Assembly: GCA_016935525.1 (NCBI GenBank)
Contig: JAFGQU010000018.1
Span: 1-39,132 of the forward strand
Direction: 5' to 3'
DNA: 39,132 nucleotides
Source of the DNA: Candidatus Omnitrophota bacterium
Lineage (GTDB): Bacteria > Omnitrophota > Gorgyraeia > Duberdicusellales > 4484-171
Part shown: positions 8,484 to 17,735 of the stretch, piece after piece
Numbering within the stretch: position 1 is the stretch's first letter
Layout of the letters: each line of letters opens with the position of its first letter
The notes under the pieces: model-generated
Database searches by the model: none
The model's input: the letters and a program-made list of their open reading frames with translations, nothing else
Told to the model about the DNA's origin: nothing
Program-made: the position numbers and the translations under genes

Positions 8484-11037
8484 CGGTATCGATCAACTCC
8501 TTCCACTGATGCACCTTATGCAGAGCAGCCAGTGGGGTAATACTATTTATGTCACATTCGCGCAGTTCTTTTTTCATTTTTTCCCAAACCGGATCGGCCG
8601 GCGGCGCAAATAGAGAAAGCTGCTGCACCGGTTTTGAACGGGAACGTATTTTTTCCTGCAAATTGCCGTATATCTCCAGGCGGGTAAGGATCTTTTGCGC
8701 ACGATTCACCACTTCCTGCGGCACACCGGCAAGTTTTGCCACGTAAATACCATAACTGTCGTCGGTCCCGCCGGGAACGATCTTATGTAAAAAAACCACC
8801 TCATCATTCCATTCTTTTACGGCCACATTATAATTTTTTACTCCGGGATATTCTTCATTCAGCGCCGTAAGCTCGTGAAAATGGGTCGCAAACAGGGTCC
8901 GTACACAACGGGCCGCCAGGTATTCGGTAATCGCCCAGGCCAGGCTTAATCCGTCATAGGTACTGGTACCGCGGCCGATCTCATCAAGAATGACCAGGCT
9001 CCGCGCGGATATATTATTTAATATTTCCGCCGTTTCATTCATCTCGACCATAAAAGTACTCTGTCCTTTAGTGATATCGTCACGCGCTCCGATACGGGTA
9101 AAGATCTTATCGACAATACCGATCTGCGCGCGTTCGGCCGGAATAAAACTGCCGATCTGGGCCATGATCACCAGAAGCGCTACTTGCCGGATATAGGTCG
9201 ATTTCCCAGCCATGTTCGGCCCGGTAATGATCAGAAGATGGTTTTCACTTTTATCGAGACGGGTATCATTGGGAATAAATCCTTGAGCCAGAGTCTTCTC
9301 GATGACCGGGTGCCGCCCCGAAACGATCGCGATGTCGAACGTATCGGTCATATGCGGTAAAGTATACCCTTCTCTTTGGGCTACACAACTCATAGAAAAA
9401 AGACAATCTACCGTCGCCAGCTGCGCACTGACCCGGTGGATCTGTTGAGACTCCCCCAGCAGCAGTTCATGAAGACGGGCGACAAGTTTTTCTTCTAACG
9501 TAAGGACTTCTTCCTGAGCAGTCAGCATCTTCTCTTCAAATGTTTTCAGCTCCGGGGTGATAAACCGTTCGGCATTGACTAAGGTCTGTTTACGGATATA
9601 TTCGGCGGGAACCCGGGAAAGGTTCGACTTACTTATTTCGATGTAATAGCCGAATATCTTGTTGTATCCGATTTTTAACGAATTGATCCCGGTTTTCTCT
9701 ATTTCTTTTCGCTGGAGTTCTCTAAGCCACTGGCGGGCATTCTCCTGAATATCACGTAACCCGTCCAGTTCCAGGTTATATCCTTTACGGATGATCTTGC
9801 CTTGAGGGTGGGCCAGCGGGATTTCCGGATTCACCGCCCGTTCCAATTCCTCCCGCAATTCGCCGATATCTTCGATAAAAAACAACTCATTTACCGAAAC
9901 CAAAGGATCGAGCAGTTCTCTCATCTGGGGGATCAGGATAAAGGTATTGCGTAAAGCCAGTAAGTCTTTCCCTTGAGCACAGCCGCAACTGATCCGCGAG
10001 AGGCTGCGTTCAATATCGGGAATATGGTGCAGATATTGGGTGAGTTTCTCCTGAAGGGAAGAGGGGGCCTCTTTAAGTTGGACTATGGCGTTTTGACGCT
10101 GGATGATCGCTTCGATACTTTTAAGCGGATGATACACCCATTCTTTCAATAACCTGCCCCCGGGTGCGGTACAGGTATGGTCCAGGGATTTTATGAAACT
10201 GTCCAATTCCAACCCCTGCCATGCCGCTCCCGATATAATGACGTAATCGGAATCATTGTACACCCGGGCCCGGTCAAGATGGACCATTGCCCGCCGGTTC
10301 ATCTGTTTTAAATATTCTAAAAGCGCGCCGGCACTGGCGATCCCTTGAGGGAACTCTTCGATCCCGAATCCCGAAAGGTTATGGGTAGAAAAGTGTTCAC
10401 AAAGCGTTTTACGGGCGATGTCAACATTAAAACTCCAATCGGCATAAGGACTCAACATAATATCTTTAGCCTTAAGCAGAGGATGATCAAAAAGCTCGTT
10501 GATCCTTTCGGCCTGGCTCTCCGGGAAAACACATTCATACACGGGAAGCTTGGAGATCAACTGGACCACTTTATCGGGATGAAGGTACTGATTCACCTGT
10601 ATCGTACCGCTGGTAGTATCGGTAAACGCAAACCCGAACGAATGAGCGTGAGGATACACGGCACACACGTAACGGCTCTGATCGGCGTCTTCATCGATAA
10701 ATGTCCCGGAGGTGATCACCCGGATCACTTCCCGCCGGACAATCCCTTTGGCGTCTTTAGGATCTTCGACCTGTTCACAGATCGCGACTTTACGGCCGGC
10801 TTTCACTAACCGGGCGATATAAGAATCTGCCGAATGATAAGGGATCCCGCACATCGGCACTTTCCCGGCCCGGCCGGCCGGCCGGGAAGTAAGGACAAGA
10901 TCGAGAATGTTCGAGGCGACTTTGGCGTCATCAAAAAACATCTCGTAAAAATCGCCTAACCGGAAGAAAAGGATGCAATCGGCATGCTCCGATTTGACCT
11001 GGGCATACTGAGTGAGCATCGGAGTCAGATTTTCCAT
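8443..11037 (-). CDS. mutS: DNA mismatch repair protein MutS
   Basis: The 864-residue MutS1-type protein has the mismatch-reading F-x-E motif in RLGDFYEMF, the connector, lever and clamp regions in normal order, Walker A in TGPNMAGKSTYIRQ, Walker B in VILDEIGRGTSTYDG and the signature ATHFHEL. The frame stays open 26 codons upstream, but I place the start at ATG 11037 because the family begins with a sequence like LTPMLTQYAQVK and the upstream residues are unconserved. No Shine-Dalgarno precedes this ATG. A -10-like box ends seven bases before it, so a leaderless transcript is possible. It forms an operon with mutL. Confidence 0.97.
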   Translation of the reverse strand: MENLTPMLTQYAQVKSEHADCILFFRLGDFYEMFFDDAKVASNILDLVLTSRPAGRAGKVPMCGIPYHSADSYIARLVKAGRKVAICEQVEDPKDAKGIVRREVIRVITSGTFIDEDADQSRYVCAVYPHAHSFGFAFTDTTSGTIQVNQYLHPDKVVQLISKLPVYECVFPESQAERINELFDHPLLKAKDIMLSPYADWSFNVDIARKTLCEHFSTHNLSGFGIEEFPQGIASAGALLEYLKQMNRRAMVHLDRARVYNDSDYVIISGAAWQGLELDSFIKSLDHTCTAPGGRLLKEWVYHPLKSIEAIIQRQNAIVQLKEAPSSLQEKLTQYLHHIPDIERSLSRISCGCAQGKDLLALRNTFILIPQMRELLDPLVSVNELFFIEDIGELREELERAVNPEIPLAHPQGKIIRKGYNLELDGLRDIQENARQWLRELQRKEIEKTGINSLKIGYNKIFGYYIEISKSNLSRVPAEYIRKQTLVNAERFITPELKTFEEKMLTAQEEVLTLEEKLVARLHELLLGESQQIHRVSAQLATVDCLFSMSCVAQREGYTLPHMTDTFDIAIVSGRHPVIEKTLAQGFIPNDTRLDKSENHLLIITGPNMAGKSTYIRQVALLVIMAQIGSFIPAERAQIGIVDKIFTRIGARDDITKGQSTFMVEMNETAEILNNISARSLVILDEIGRGTSTYDGLSLAWAITEYLAARCVRTLFATHFHELTALNEEYPGVKNYNVAVKEWNDEVVFLHKIVPGGTDDSYGIYVAKLAGVPQEVVNRAQKILTRLEIYGNLQEKIRSRSKPVQQLSLFAPPADPVWEKMKKELRECDINSITPLAALHKVHQWKELIDTDEQSPHSTSSRNQ

Positions 11038-11044
11038 AGCTATA

Positions 11045-11072
11045 TTTATACCACAAATACTCCCAAGCGCAA
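11045..11072 (-). promoter_or_regulatory. Possible mutS promoter giving a leaderless mRNA
   Basis: On the minus strand TTGCGC (11072-11067) and TATAAA (11050-11045) are spaced by 16 bp. The seven bases between the -10 and the ATG would place the transcription start on the A of the start codon. The -35 match is weak. Confidence 0.35.
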
Positions 11073-11086
11073 CTGTGTCGCGACAT

Positions 11087-11100
11087 ACGCATATATGCGT
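11087..11100. promoter_or_regulatory. Perfect 14-bp palindrome, possible operator
   Basis: ACGCATATATGCGT is its own reverse complement. It sits between the divergent mutS and receiver-gene promoters, 15 bp upstream of the candidate mutS -35. The position fits a regulator binding site, but no cognate regulator is known. Confidence 0.4.
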
Positions 11101-11140
11101 GTACCGACTCACCAAAAGCCCGCTGGCAGCTAAAAAGATG

Positions 11141-11169
11141 TTGACAGAAAAGGATAATAATGATACGTT
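11141..11169 (+). promoter_or_regulatory. Likely promoter of the receiver gene
   Basis: TTGACA (11141-11146) and TACGTT (11164-11169), spacer 17 bp, lie immediately before the ATG at 11177, so the leader would be very short. The perfect -35 is the main support. Confidence 0.4.
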
Positions 11170-11176
11170 TAATCAT

Positions 11177-11563
11177 ATGTCAGAAGACATAGTTAAAAAA
11201 ATCCTTGTCGTCGACGATGAAGAAGAAGTCGTCGAATTTTTAAGTACGGTTCTTAGCCGGGCAAACCCTAATTATAAGACTCTCGCCTGCACGCGCGGCA
11301 AAGAAGCGGTAACCCTCGCCAAGATCCATATTCCCGACCTGATCATTCTTGATATCGTGATGCCGGATATGGAAGGAGGAGAAGTAGCATCCATCCTTTC
11401 CGAAGACCCCACCACATCTCATATCCCGATCATTTTTCTTACCGGGATCCTTACAAAAGAAGAAGAAGCGTCACGGACTAAATCCGGGAAACATTTTATG
11501 CTCGCGAAACCGACCACGGCAGAAGAAGTCACGGCCAAAGTACACGAGCTCCTCTCCAACTGA
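11177..11563 (+). CDS. Single-domain response regulator (CheY-like receiver)
   Basis: The 128-residue REC-only protein has D13-D14 in ILVVDDE, phospho-acceptor D59 in IILDIVMP, T89 in FLTGI and K111 in AKPT. I start it at ATG 11177: in-frame codons reach back to 11012, but they overlap the mutS start region and encode nothing receiver-like. It has a longer, Lys/Glu-rich alpha4 region (LTKEEEASRTK) than most CheY proteins. It is divergent from mutS and stands alone before the his genes, with no kinase next to it. It is a different branch from the receiver at 4445 and shares mainly the active-site residues. Confidence 0.9.
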   Translation: MSEDIVKKILVVDDEEEVVEFLSTVLSRANPNYKTLACTRGKEAVTLAKIHIPDLIILDIVMPDMEGGEVASILSEDPTTSHIPIIFLTGILTKEEEASRTKSGKHFMLAKPTTAEEVTAKVHELLSN

Positions 11564-11570
11564 CCTTACG

Positions 11571-11599
11571 TTGACATTTAAAAAATTCTGTGGTATGGT
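11571..11599 (+). promoter_or_regulatory. Promoter of the hisH operon
   Basis: TTGACA (11571-11576) and TATGGT (11594-11599), spacer 17 bp, begin eight bases after the receiver stop. The leader to hisH is about 67 bases and shows no clear Shine-Dalgarno at its end. Confidence 0.6.
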
Positions 11600-11672
11600 A
11601 GGTGCGTTTTTTATGGAAATTGTGAATCGTTACACGGAAATCCGCTTGACTTTGACCTGAACATTAACTGAT

Positions 11673-12302
11673 ATGACGGTAAAAAACATTGCGATAATCG
11701 ACTACGGATTAGGGAATCTCCATTCAGTCTCTCACGCGTTTAAGACTATCGGGGCAGATGCCGTTATTACTGCCGATACCGCAACGATCAAGAATTGCCG
11801 GGCGATAGTGTTACCGGGTGTCGGCGCGTTTTATCGCGGGATAGAAAATTTAAAAGCCGCGGGACTCTTTGATCTGCTTTTAACCGAAACAAAAAAAGGG
11901 AAACCGTTTCTGGGTATCTGCCTGGGATTTCAATTGCTGTTCACCCGAAGCGAAGAACACGGCATTTCCCCGGGGCTTGATTTGATCGCCGGCGACGTAT
12001 CCCGGTTTTCACCGGGCGTAAAGATCCCGCATATGGGCTGGAATCAGATCAAGATCAATCCGGCCCGGCCGGAATTACGCGACGGCATCTTCAAAGGTAT
12101 TCCTGAGGAAAGTTATTTCTATTTCGTCCACTCTTACCGGGTTATCCCCCAAGATCTGCGGATAACCGCGGCAACGACTACCTATGGCGAAGAATTCGTA
12201 TCGGCAATAACCAAAGAGAACCTTTATGCGACTCAATTTCATCCCGAACGAAGCGGCATGCGAGGATTACAAATATTAAAAAACTTTATCAACCTTATAT
12301 AG
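11673..12302 (+). CDS. hisH: Imidazole glycerol phosphate synthase, glutaminase subunit HisH
   Basis: The 209-residue class I glutamine amidotransferase has the nucleophile C83 in FLGICLGFQLL, the partner residues H190 and E192 in QFHPERSG, and the start IAIIDYGLGNLHSV typical of HisH. It produces ammonia from glutamine and channels it to HisF for imidazole ring formation in histidine biosynthesis, which also yields AICAR for purines. hisF starts nine bases downstream. No other his genes are in the window, so the rest of the pathway must lie elsewhere. WbuY-like relatives in polysaccharide loci exist, but there are no sugar genes here. Confidence 0.95.
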   Translation: MTVKNIAIIDYGLGNLHSVSHAFKTIGADAVITADTATIKNCRAIVLPGVGAFYRGIENLKAAGLFDLLLTETKKGKPFLGICLGFQLLFTRSEEHGISPGLDLIAGDVSRFSPGVKIPHMGWNQIKINPARPELRDGIFKGIPEESYFYFVHSYRVIPQDLRITAATTTYGEEFVSAITKENLYATQFHPERSGMRGLQILKNFINLI

Positions 12303-12311
12303 AAGATATTT

Positions 12312-13073
12312 ATGTTAGCTAAACGGATCATCCCTTGTCTGGACGTAAAAAACGGCCGGGTAGTGAAAGGCGTCAATTTCGTCAACCTCAGAGATGCCGG
12401 TGACCCGGTAGAACAGGCCGCGCTGTATGCCCAGGCCGGAGCCGACGAAATCGTTTTTCTGGATATCACCGCCAGTGTCGAAACCAGAGGGACGATCGTT
12501 GACGTAGTAAGCCGGACTGCCGAACAGGTATTTATTCCCTTCACGGTCGGCGGCGGGATAAAAAACATCGAAGATATCCGGTTACTGCTGAAATCCGGCG
12601 CGGATAAAGTCTCGATCAATACCACCGCGGTATTACAGCCTGAACTGATCAGGCAAGGTGCCGAAGAGTTCGGGAACCAATGCATTGTCGTAGCGATCGA
12701 CGCGAAAAAGAAACCGTCCGGCGGATGGGAAGTATTCACGTATGGCGGACGGACCCCGACCGGTATCGATGCGGTCGAATGGGCCAAAAAAGTCGAAACT
12801 CTGGGAGCCGGAGAGATACTTCTTACCAGTATGGACCGTGACGGGACAAAAGACGGATACGACCTTGAACTGACCCGGGCTATTTGCGAAACCGTGAATA
12901 TCCCGGTAATCGCCTCCGGCGGCGCCGGGACATTAGAACACCTTTATGAAGCGTTTCATATCGCCGGGGCCGACGCGGCGCTGGCCGCATCGATATTTCA
13001 TTACGGCGAATATTCTCTTGACGATACGAAACGATATTTACAGGAGAAAGGCATCATCATCCGTCGAAATTAG
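12312..13073 (+). CDS. hisF: Imidazole glycerol phosphate synthase, cyclase subunit HisF
   Basis: The 253-residue TIM-barrel keeps both catalytic aspartates at their classical numbers, D11 in IIPCLDV and D130 in VVAIDAK. It also has the phosphate-binding motifs FTVGGGI and ASGGAG. It receives ammonia from HisH and converts PRFAR to imidazole glycerol phosphate and AICAR. The full set of catalytic residues supports a genuine histidine enzyme rather than a WbuZ-type relative. It is followed after 11 bases by the UPF0371 gene. Confidence 0.96.
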   Translation: MLAKRIIPCLDVKNGRVVKGVNFVNLRDAGDPVEQAALYAQAGADEIVFLDITASVETRGTIVDVVSRTAEQVFIPFTVGGGIKNIEDIRLLLKSGADKVSINTTAVLQPELIRQGAEEFGNQCIVVAIDAKKKPSGGWEVFTYGGRTPTGIDAVEWAKKVETLGAGEILLTSMDRDGTKDGYDLELTRAICETVNIPVIASGGAGTLEHLYEAFHIAGADAALAASIFHYGEYSLDDTKRYLQEKGIIIRRN

Positions 13074-13084
13074 GAGCGAACCCT

Positions 13085-14602
13085 ATGCTTAAAAAATCAG
13101 GATTTGATAACGAAAAATATTTAATTCAGCAAACTTCGGAAATATTAGAACGGGTAAAACGGTTCGAACATAAACTTTACTTAGAGTTTGGCGGAAAGAT
13201 CATATTTGATTATCACGCCGCCAGGGTATTACCCGGTTATGACCCTAACGTAAAGATGCGGCTCCTCCAAAGCCTTAAAGATCAAGCGGAAATACTTCTC
13301 TGCATCTATGCCGGCGATATCGAACGGCGTAAAGTGCGCGCCGACTTCGGGATCACTTACGATGTAGACGCCTTAAAACTTATTGATGAATTGCGAGAAT
13401 GGGGCATAAATCTTTGCGCAGTGGTCATCACTCGTTTTAATAATCAACCGGCGGCAAAAATATTTAAAAACAAACTTCAACGCCGTAACATCAAAGTATA
13501 TACTCACCCGTTTACTAAAGGTTATCCTACGGATATCGATTTGATTGTAAGCGATGAAGGTTACGGGGCAAACGAATATATCCCTACCGAAAAGCCGCTG
13601 GTCATCGTCACCGGACCTGGCCCGGGAAGCGGAAAACTGGCGACCTGTCTCTGTCAACTATATCATGATTATAAACGCGGGCATAAATCCGGTTACGCTA
13701 AATTCGAGACATTTCCTATATGGAATTTACCGCTCAAACATCCAGTGAATGTCGCTTACGAAGCGGCTACCGCCGATATCAAAGACTTCAATCTCATCGA
13801 TTCGTTCCATCTTGAAGCATATGGAAAACGTTCTGTCAATTACAATCGTGATATCGAGGTTTTTCCAGTCCTAAAACGGATCCTGGAAAAAATAACAAAA
13901 ACCCGTTCGATCTACCAATCGCCGACCGACATGGGCGTCAATTGTGCCGGATTTGGCATTTCCGATGACGCGATCGTGTCGGAGGCGGCACAACAAGAAA
14001 TAATAAGAAGATATTTCCGCTACTGCTGTGAATATGCCCTGGGTTTTGCCGATAAAGAAACCGTAGAACGAGCGACGTTATTGATGGAAGAGTTGAGCCT
14101 GTCTCCGGAAAAACGGACAGTAGTCAACGCCGCCCAACAGGCGGCCGAAGAAGCCCAACGTGAGGATAAAGGGAACGAAGGGATTTTTTGCGGTGCGGCA
14201 ATAGAACTTAAAAGCGGCCTGATCGTTACCGGGAAGAATTCACCGCTCATGCATGCTGCATCGAGCCTGGTGCTTAACGCGATCAAAGTCCTTGCCGAAA
14301 TACCGGATAAGATCCATCTGCTTTCACCGCAAATCATTCATTCAATCGGCACGTTGAAAAAAAACATGAGAGGGACTAAAAACGTAAGCCTTGATTTAGA
14401 AGAAGCCCTGATCAGCTTAAGTATCAGTGCGGCGACGAACCCTACCGCACAACTCGCGATGGAAAAGCTCCAAGAACTGGACGGGTGCGAAGTCCACATG
14501 ACTCACATTCCCACCCCTGGAGATGAGACGGGTTTGAGACGATTAGGCATAAACCTTACCAGCGAACCTTATTTTTCTTCTAAAAACTTGTTCATCACTT
14601 AA
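13085..14602 (+). CDS. UPF0371 / DUF1846 family protein
   Basis: The 505-residue protein matches the UPF0371 (DUF1846) family as I remember it over its whole length. Landmarks are the start GFDNEKYLIQQTSEILERV, YHAARVLPGYDPN, a glycine-rich segment VTGPGPGSGKLATCLCQLYH that resembles a nucleotide-binding loop, and KFETFPIWNLPLKHPVN. The family is cytoplasmic, widespread in Firmicutes and scattered elsewhere, and to my knowledge has no settled biochemical role. The ATG is preceded by AGGAG and lies 11 bases after hisF, so it is co-transcribed with hisHF. That does not prove a histidine role. No truncation or missing block is seen. Confidence 0.9.
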   Translation: MLKKSGFDNEKYLIQQTSEILERVKRFEHKLYLEFGGKIIFDYHAARVLPGYDPNVKMRLLQSLKDQAEILLCIYAGDIERRKVRADFGITYDVDALKLIDELREWGINLCAVVITRFNNQPAAKIFKNKLQRRNIKVYTHPFTKGYPTDIDLIVSDEGYGANEYIPTEKPLVIVTGPGPGSGKLATCLCQLYHDYKRGHKSGYAKFETFPIWNLPLKHPVNVAYEAATADIKDFNLIDSFHLEAYGKRSVNYNRDIEVFPVLKRILEKITKTRSIYQSPTDMGVNCAGFGISDDAIVSEAAQQEIIRRYFRYCCEYALGFADKETVERATLLMEELSLSPEKRTVVNAAQQAAEEAQREDKGNEGIFCGAAIELKSGLIVTGKNSPLMHAASSLVLNAIKVLAEIPDKIHLLSPQIIHSIGTLKKNMRGTKNVSLDLEEALISLSISAATNPTAQLAMEKLQELDGCEVHMTHIPTPGDETGLRRLGINLTSEPYFSSKNLFIT

Positions 14603-14623
14603 AGAAATAACAGCATATTCTTC

Positions 14624-14651
14624 TTGACATCTGCGCTGGATTTGCTATAGT
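14624..14651 (+). promoter_or_regulatory. Promoter upstream of the purF leader hairpin
   Basis: TTGACA (14624-14629) and TATAGT (14646-14651), spacer 16 bp. The predicted start near 14658 lies only a few bases before the strong hairpin at 14663-14703, so the first thing transcribed is the hairpin. Confidence 0.55.
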
Positions 14652-14662
14652 AGATAGAAGAC

Positions 14663-14714
14663 AAAGGCGTCTTTTCTTTTTATAATAAAGAGAAGACGCC
14701 TTTTACGTTTTTTT
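14663..14714 (+). terminator. Strong hairpin with T-run: terminator or purF attenuator
   Basis: A 17-bp stem (14663-14679 with 14687-14703, one G-U pair) with a 7-base loop is followed by TACG and seven T (14708-14714). It could end hisH-hisF-UPF0371 transcription. Because a good promoter lies between that operon and the hairpin, it could also attenuate purF-pyrG or define a very short RNA of about 55 bases. Confidence 0.75.
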
Positions 14715-14732
14715 ATCTGCTTTTCGCAAAAC

Positions 14733-14754
14733 CACAAGGACACGATAGGTAGTC
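14733..14754 (+). repeat. Single arm of repeat family A before purF
   Basis: CACAAGGACAC (14733-14743) is identical to 1237-1247. The following GATAGGT extends a match to the complement of the right end of element A1 (AGGACACAATAGGT there, AGGACACGATAGGT here). Only one arm is present. Its AGGT sits a few bases before the purF ATG and may serve as the ribosome-binding site. Confidence 0.55.
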
Positions 14755-14755
14755 A

Positions 14756-16135
14756 ATGTGCGGCGTATTTGGAGTTTTCGGACATAAAGAAGCAGCAAAT
14801 CTTACCTACCTGGGACTATACGCTCTCCAACATCGCGGTGAAGAAAGCGTAGGAATAGCTTCCTTCAACGGGAAACAGCTCTCTTACCAAAAAGGAGTAG
14901 GGTTAGTCAGCGATGTCTTCGACACCGCGAGATTAAAAAAACTTAAAGGGTATTGCGCCGTGGGGCATAACCGTTATTCGACAACCGGATCCAGCGTTGC
15001 CGAAAATATCCAGCCGATCATGGTCAACCACCGTAAAGCTCCGGTAGTAGTAGCCCATAACGGGAACTTCACCAACACCTACGAACTCCATCGGGCCCTA
15101 GAAAAAGAAGGCGCCATCTTTCATACCACCATGGATTCCGAACTCATCATCCATCTCTTGGCCAGAGAAAAGTCCGATGACTTAAAAGAAAAACTCATTC
15201 GCGCCCTGTCCCAGATCAAAGGGGCATACTCGTTAGTGATGATGCTGGGAGATAACCTTATCGCAGCGCGAGACCCTCGAGGGTACCGCCCGCTCTGTAT
15301 CGGAAAACTTCATAACGCCTACGTCGTCTCATCCGAAACCTGCGCGCTTGATCTGATCGGCGCCCGTTATGTACGCGATGTCGCACCCGGGGAGATCATA
15401 AAAATAAATTCTCAGGGGCTCCAATCGATTCACACCTTGCAGTCTTCGCAACACGCTTATTGTATTTTTGAATATATCTATTTTTCCCGTCCGGATTCGA
15501 ATATTTTCGGCCATAATGTATATCAAGTCCGAAAAGATTTAGGACGTAACCTCGCCCGAGAGTTTCCGGTACAATGCGATTTTGCCATGCCTATCCCTGA
15601 TTCGGGCAATTATGCCGCCGTGGGATTCATCCAAGAAGCGGAACTTCCGTTTGAATGGGGAATGATCCGTAATCATTACGTAGGCCGGACGTTTATTCAA
15701 CCTTCCCAGATCACCCGGGATTTCCGGGTAAAGGTAAAACTTAACCCGATAAGCGACGTATTAAAAGATAAAAATATCGTTATCATCGAAGATTCGATCG
15801 TACGGGGGACTACCAGTAAAATCAGGGTAAAAACGTTACGGGAAGCCGGGGCAAAACAGATCCATATGCGGGTAAGTTGCCCGCCGATCCGTTATCCCTG
15901 TTTTTACGGCATCGATTTCCCGACTAAAAAAGAACTTGTCGCTTCAAGTAAAACGGTCGAAGAGGTAGGCCGGTTTATCGGTTTAGACAGCCTTTGCTAT
16001 TTAAGCCTGGAGGGGATGCTCGCGACGATGCCGCATAAACCCTGTGAATTTTGCACCGCATGTTTTACCGGCAACTATCTCGAAAAACCGAAAAAGGGCG
16101 TGAAAAAAAACATTCTGGAACTATTGAGGAGATAA
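14756..16135 (+). CDS. purF: Amidophosphoribosyltransferase PurF
   Basis: The 459-residue enzyme catalyses the first committed step of purine synthesis, PRPP plus glutamine to phosphoribosylamine. The N-terminal nucleophile is Cys2 (MCGVFGVFG), exposed by Met removal, with no propeptide. The PRPP loop is [14 protein letters not shown] (341-354). Cysteines C236, C382, C433 and C436 stand in the contexts of the Bacillus-type [4Fe-4S] ligands, so this is the oxygen-sensitive iron-sulfur form. The start overlaps a repeat arm and lacks a classic Shine-Dalgarno. pyrG begins two bases after the stop, making a purine-pyrimidine pair of glutamine amidotransferases. Confidence 0.96.
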   Translation: MCGVFGVFGHKEAANLTYLGLYALQHRGEESVGIASFNGKQLSYQKGVGLVSDVFDTARLKKLKGYCAVGHNRYSTTGSSVAENIQPIMVNHRKAPVVVAHNGNFTNTYELHRALEKEGAIFHTTMDSELIIHLLAREKSDDLKEKLIRALSQIKGAYSLVMMLGDNLIAARDPRGYRPLCIGKLHNAYVVSSETCALDLIGARYVRDVAPGEIIKINSQGLQSIHTLQSSQHAYCIFEYIYFSRPDSNIFGHNVYQVRKDLGRNLAREFPVQCDFAMPIPDSGNYAAVGFIQEAELPFEWGMIRNHYVGRTFIQPSQITRDFRVKVKLNPISDVLKDKNIVIIEDSIVRGTTSKIRVKTLREAGAKQIHMRVSCPPIRYPCFYGIDFPTKKELVASSKTVEEVGRFIGLDSLCYLSLEGMLATMPHKPCEFCTACFTGNYLEKPKKGVKKNILELLRR

Positions 16136-16136
16136 T

Positions 16137-17735
16137 ATGCCAAAATACATTTTCATTACCGGAGGAGTCATTTCCAGCCTGGGTAAAGGAATTGCTTCGG
16201 CATCGATAGGAAAACTTCTGGAATCACGCGGCCTTACCGTTTCGGTGATCAAATGCGACCCTTATATCAACGTCGATGCCGGAACGATGAACCCTTACCA
16301 ACACGGAGAGGTCTACGTGACCAGAGACGGCGCCGAAACCGATCTTGACCTTGGCCACTACGAACGGTTCACCAATGCCGAACTCACCAAAGACGCAAAC
16401 GTGACTACCGGGAAAATATATCATGCCGTAATCACCAAAGAACGCCGCGGTGATTATTTAGGTAAAACCGTACAGGTGATCCCGCATATCACCGATGAGA
16501 TCAAAACCAGCATCCGGCGAGTCACCCATAACCGGAAGACCGATGTCTGTATTGTGGAAATCGGCGGCACGGTCGGTGACATTGAAAGCCTTCCGTTTCT
16601 GGAAGCGATTCGCCAGATGGAACTCGAAGAAGGACTGGGCAACAGCATCAATATTCACCTTACCCTGGTCCCGTTCATCAAAACCGCCGGGGAACTGAAA
16701 ACCAAACCGACTCAACATTCGGTAGGAAAACTAAGAGAAATCGGTATGCAACCCGACATCTTACTTTGCCGGTGCGAACGGGTATTGAGCCGCCAGTTAA
16801 AAGAAAAAATCGCTTTATTTTGCAATGTCCATCCTGAAGCGGTCATTCCCGCATTAGACGCAAGCACTATTTATGAAATACCGTTGCTTTTCTCGAAAGC
16901 GAAACTGGAAAAATTAATACTTAAACTGTTCGACATAAAAGGGAAGACTACCGGATTCCTGCGGCAATGGGAAGCTAAAGTAGTCCGCCGTATCAAACAT
17001 CCGAAACATTCGACCAGGATCGCCGTAGTAGGCAAATACATCACGCTTCAGGACGCATATAAATCTATTTACGAAGCGCTCATCCACGGCGGGATCACTC
17101 ATAACACGAAAGTCGAGATCAAAAAAGTCGATTCCGAAGATATCCAAAAAAGAGGGGCAGCTCAATTACTCGGCGATGTGTCGGGGATCCTCATCCCGGG
17201 AGGATTCGGTTACCGCGGGATAGAAGGTAAAATCCAGGCAATACAGTATGCCCGGGAAAATAATATCCCGTTTTTCGGAATATGTCTGGGCATGCAGACT
17301 GCCGTGATCGAATTTGCCCGGAATATATGCGGCCTTGCTGGTGCGAATTCTTCAGAATTCGATTCTAAAACCAAATATCCGGTCATAAGCCTCCTTTCGG
17401 AACAGAAATCGGTCAAATTCAAAGGTGGCACGATGAGATTAGGCTCTTACGACTGCGAGTTAAAGAAAAATACGAAAACATATCAGGCCTACAAAAAAGC
17501 TAAAATATCCGAACGCCACCGTCACCGTTACGAGTTCAACAACGAATACAGAAAGCTGATGGAGGATAACGGTTTTGTCATTGCCGGCACCCATCCGCAA
17601 AAAAATCTTGTCGAGATCATCGAATTAAAAGACCATCCCTTTTTTATTGCCTGTCAGTTCCATCCTGAATTCCAATCCAAACCCGACGCCGCCCATCCGA
17701 TTTTTGCCGCGTTCATAAAAGCATCCCTTAAATAA
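16137..17735 (+). CDS. pyrG: CTP synthase PyrG
   Basis: The 532-residue enzyme aminates UTP to CTP with glutamine and ATP. The synthetase half starts [20 protein letters not shown] and contains [14 protein letters not shown] and GHYERF. The glutaminase half has the nucleophile C383 in FFGICLGMQ and the HPE triad part in CQFHPEFQS. Length is normal for the family. The gene follows purF with one base between stop and ATG and is presumably co-transcribed from the promoter at 14624. Its TAA stop (17733-17735) touches the first heptamer of repeat element C. Confidence 0.97.
   Translation: MPKYIFITGGVISSLGKGIASASIGKLLESRGLTVSVIKCDPYINVDAGTMNPYQHGEVYVTRDGAETDLDLGHYERFTNAELTKDANVTTGKIYHAVITKERRGDYLGKTVQVIPHITDEIKTSIRRVTHNRKTDVCIVEIGGTVGDIESLPFLEAIRQMELEEGLGNSINIHLTLVPFIKTAGELKTKPTQHSVGKLREIGMQPDILLCRCERVLSRQLKEKIALFCNVHPEAVIPALDASTIYEIPLLFSKAKLEKLILKLFDIKGKTTGFLRQWEAKVVRRIKHPKHSTRIAVVGKYITLQDAYKSIYEALIHGGITHNTKVEIKKVDSEDIQKRGAAQLLGDVSGILIPGGFGYRGIEGKIQAIQYARENNIPFFGICLGMQTAVIEFARNICGLAGANSSEFDSKTKYPVISLLSEQKSVKFKGGTMRLGSYDCELKKNTKTYQAYKKAKISERHRHRYEFNNEYRKLMEDNGFVIAGTHPQKNLVEIIELKDHPFFIACQFHPEFQSKPDAAHPIFAAFIKASLK

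Noticed and set aside
11038-11115. N-terminal extension of mutS
   Set aside because: The extra 26 residues are unlike any MutS start and lie over the divergent promoter region; ATG 11037 matches the family start.
11012-11176. N-terminal extension of the receiver gene
   Set aside because: It would overlap mutS codons and add 55 residues before a receiver that already begins normally at 11177.
11613-11660. Possible 15-codon leader peptide before hisH
   Set aside because: It has no run of histidine codons and no attenuator hairpin follows, so it does not look like a his leader.
11673-13073. hisH-hisF as WbuY/WbuZ-type polysaccharide amidation genes
   Set aside because: HisF keeps D11 and D130 and no sugar-nucleotide genes are nearby, so the histidine role is preferred.
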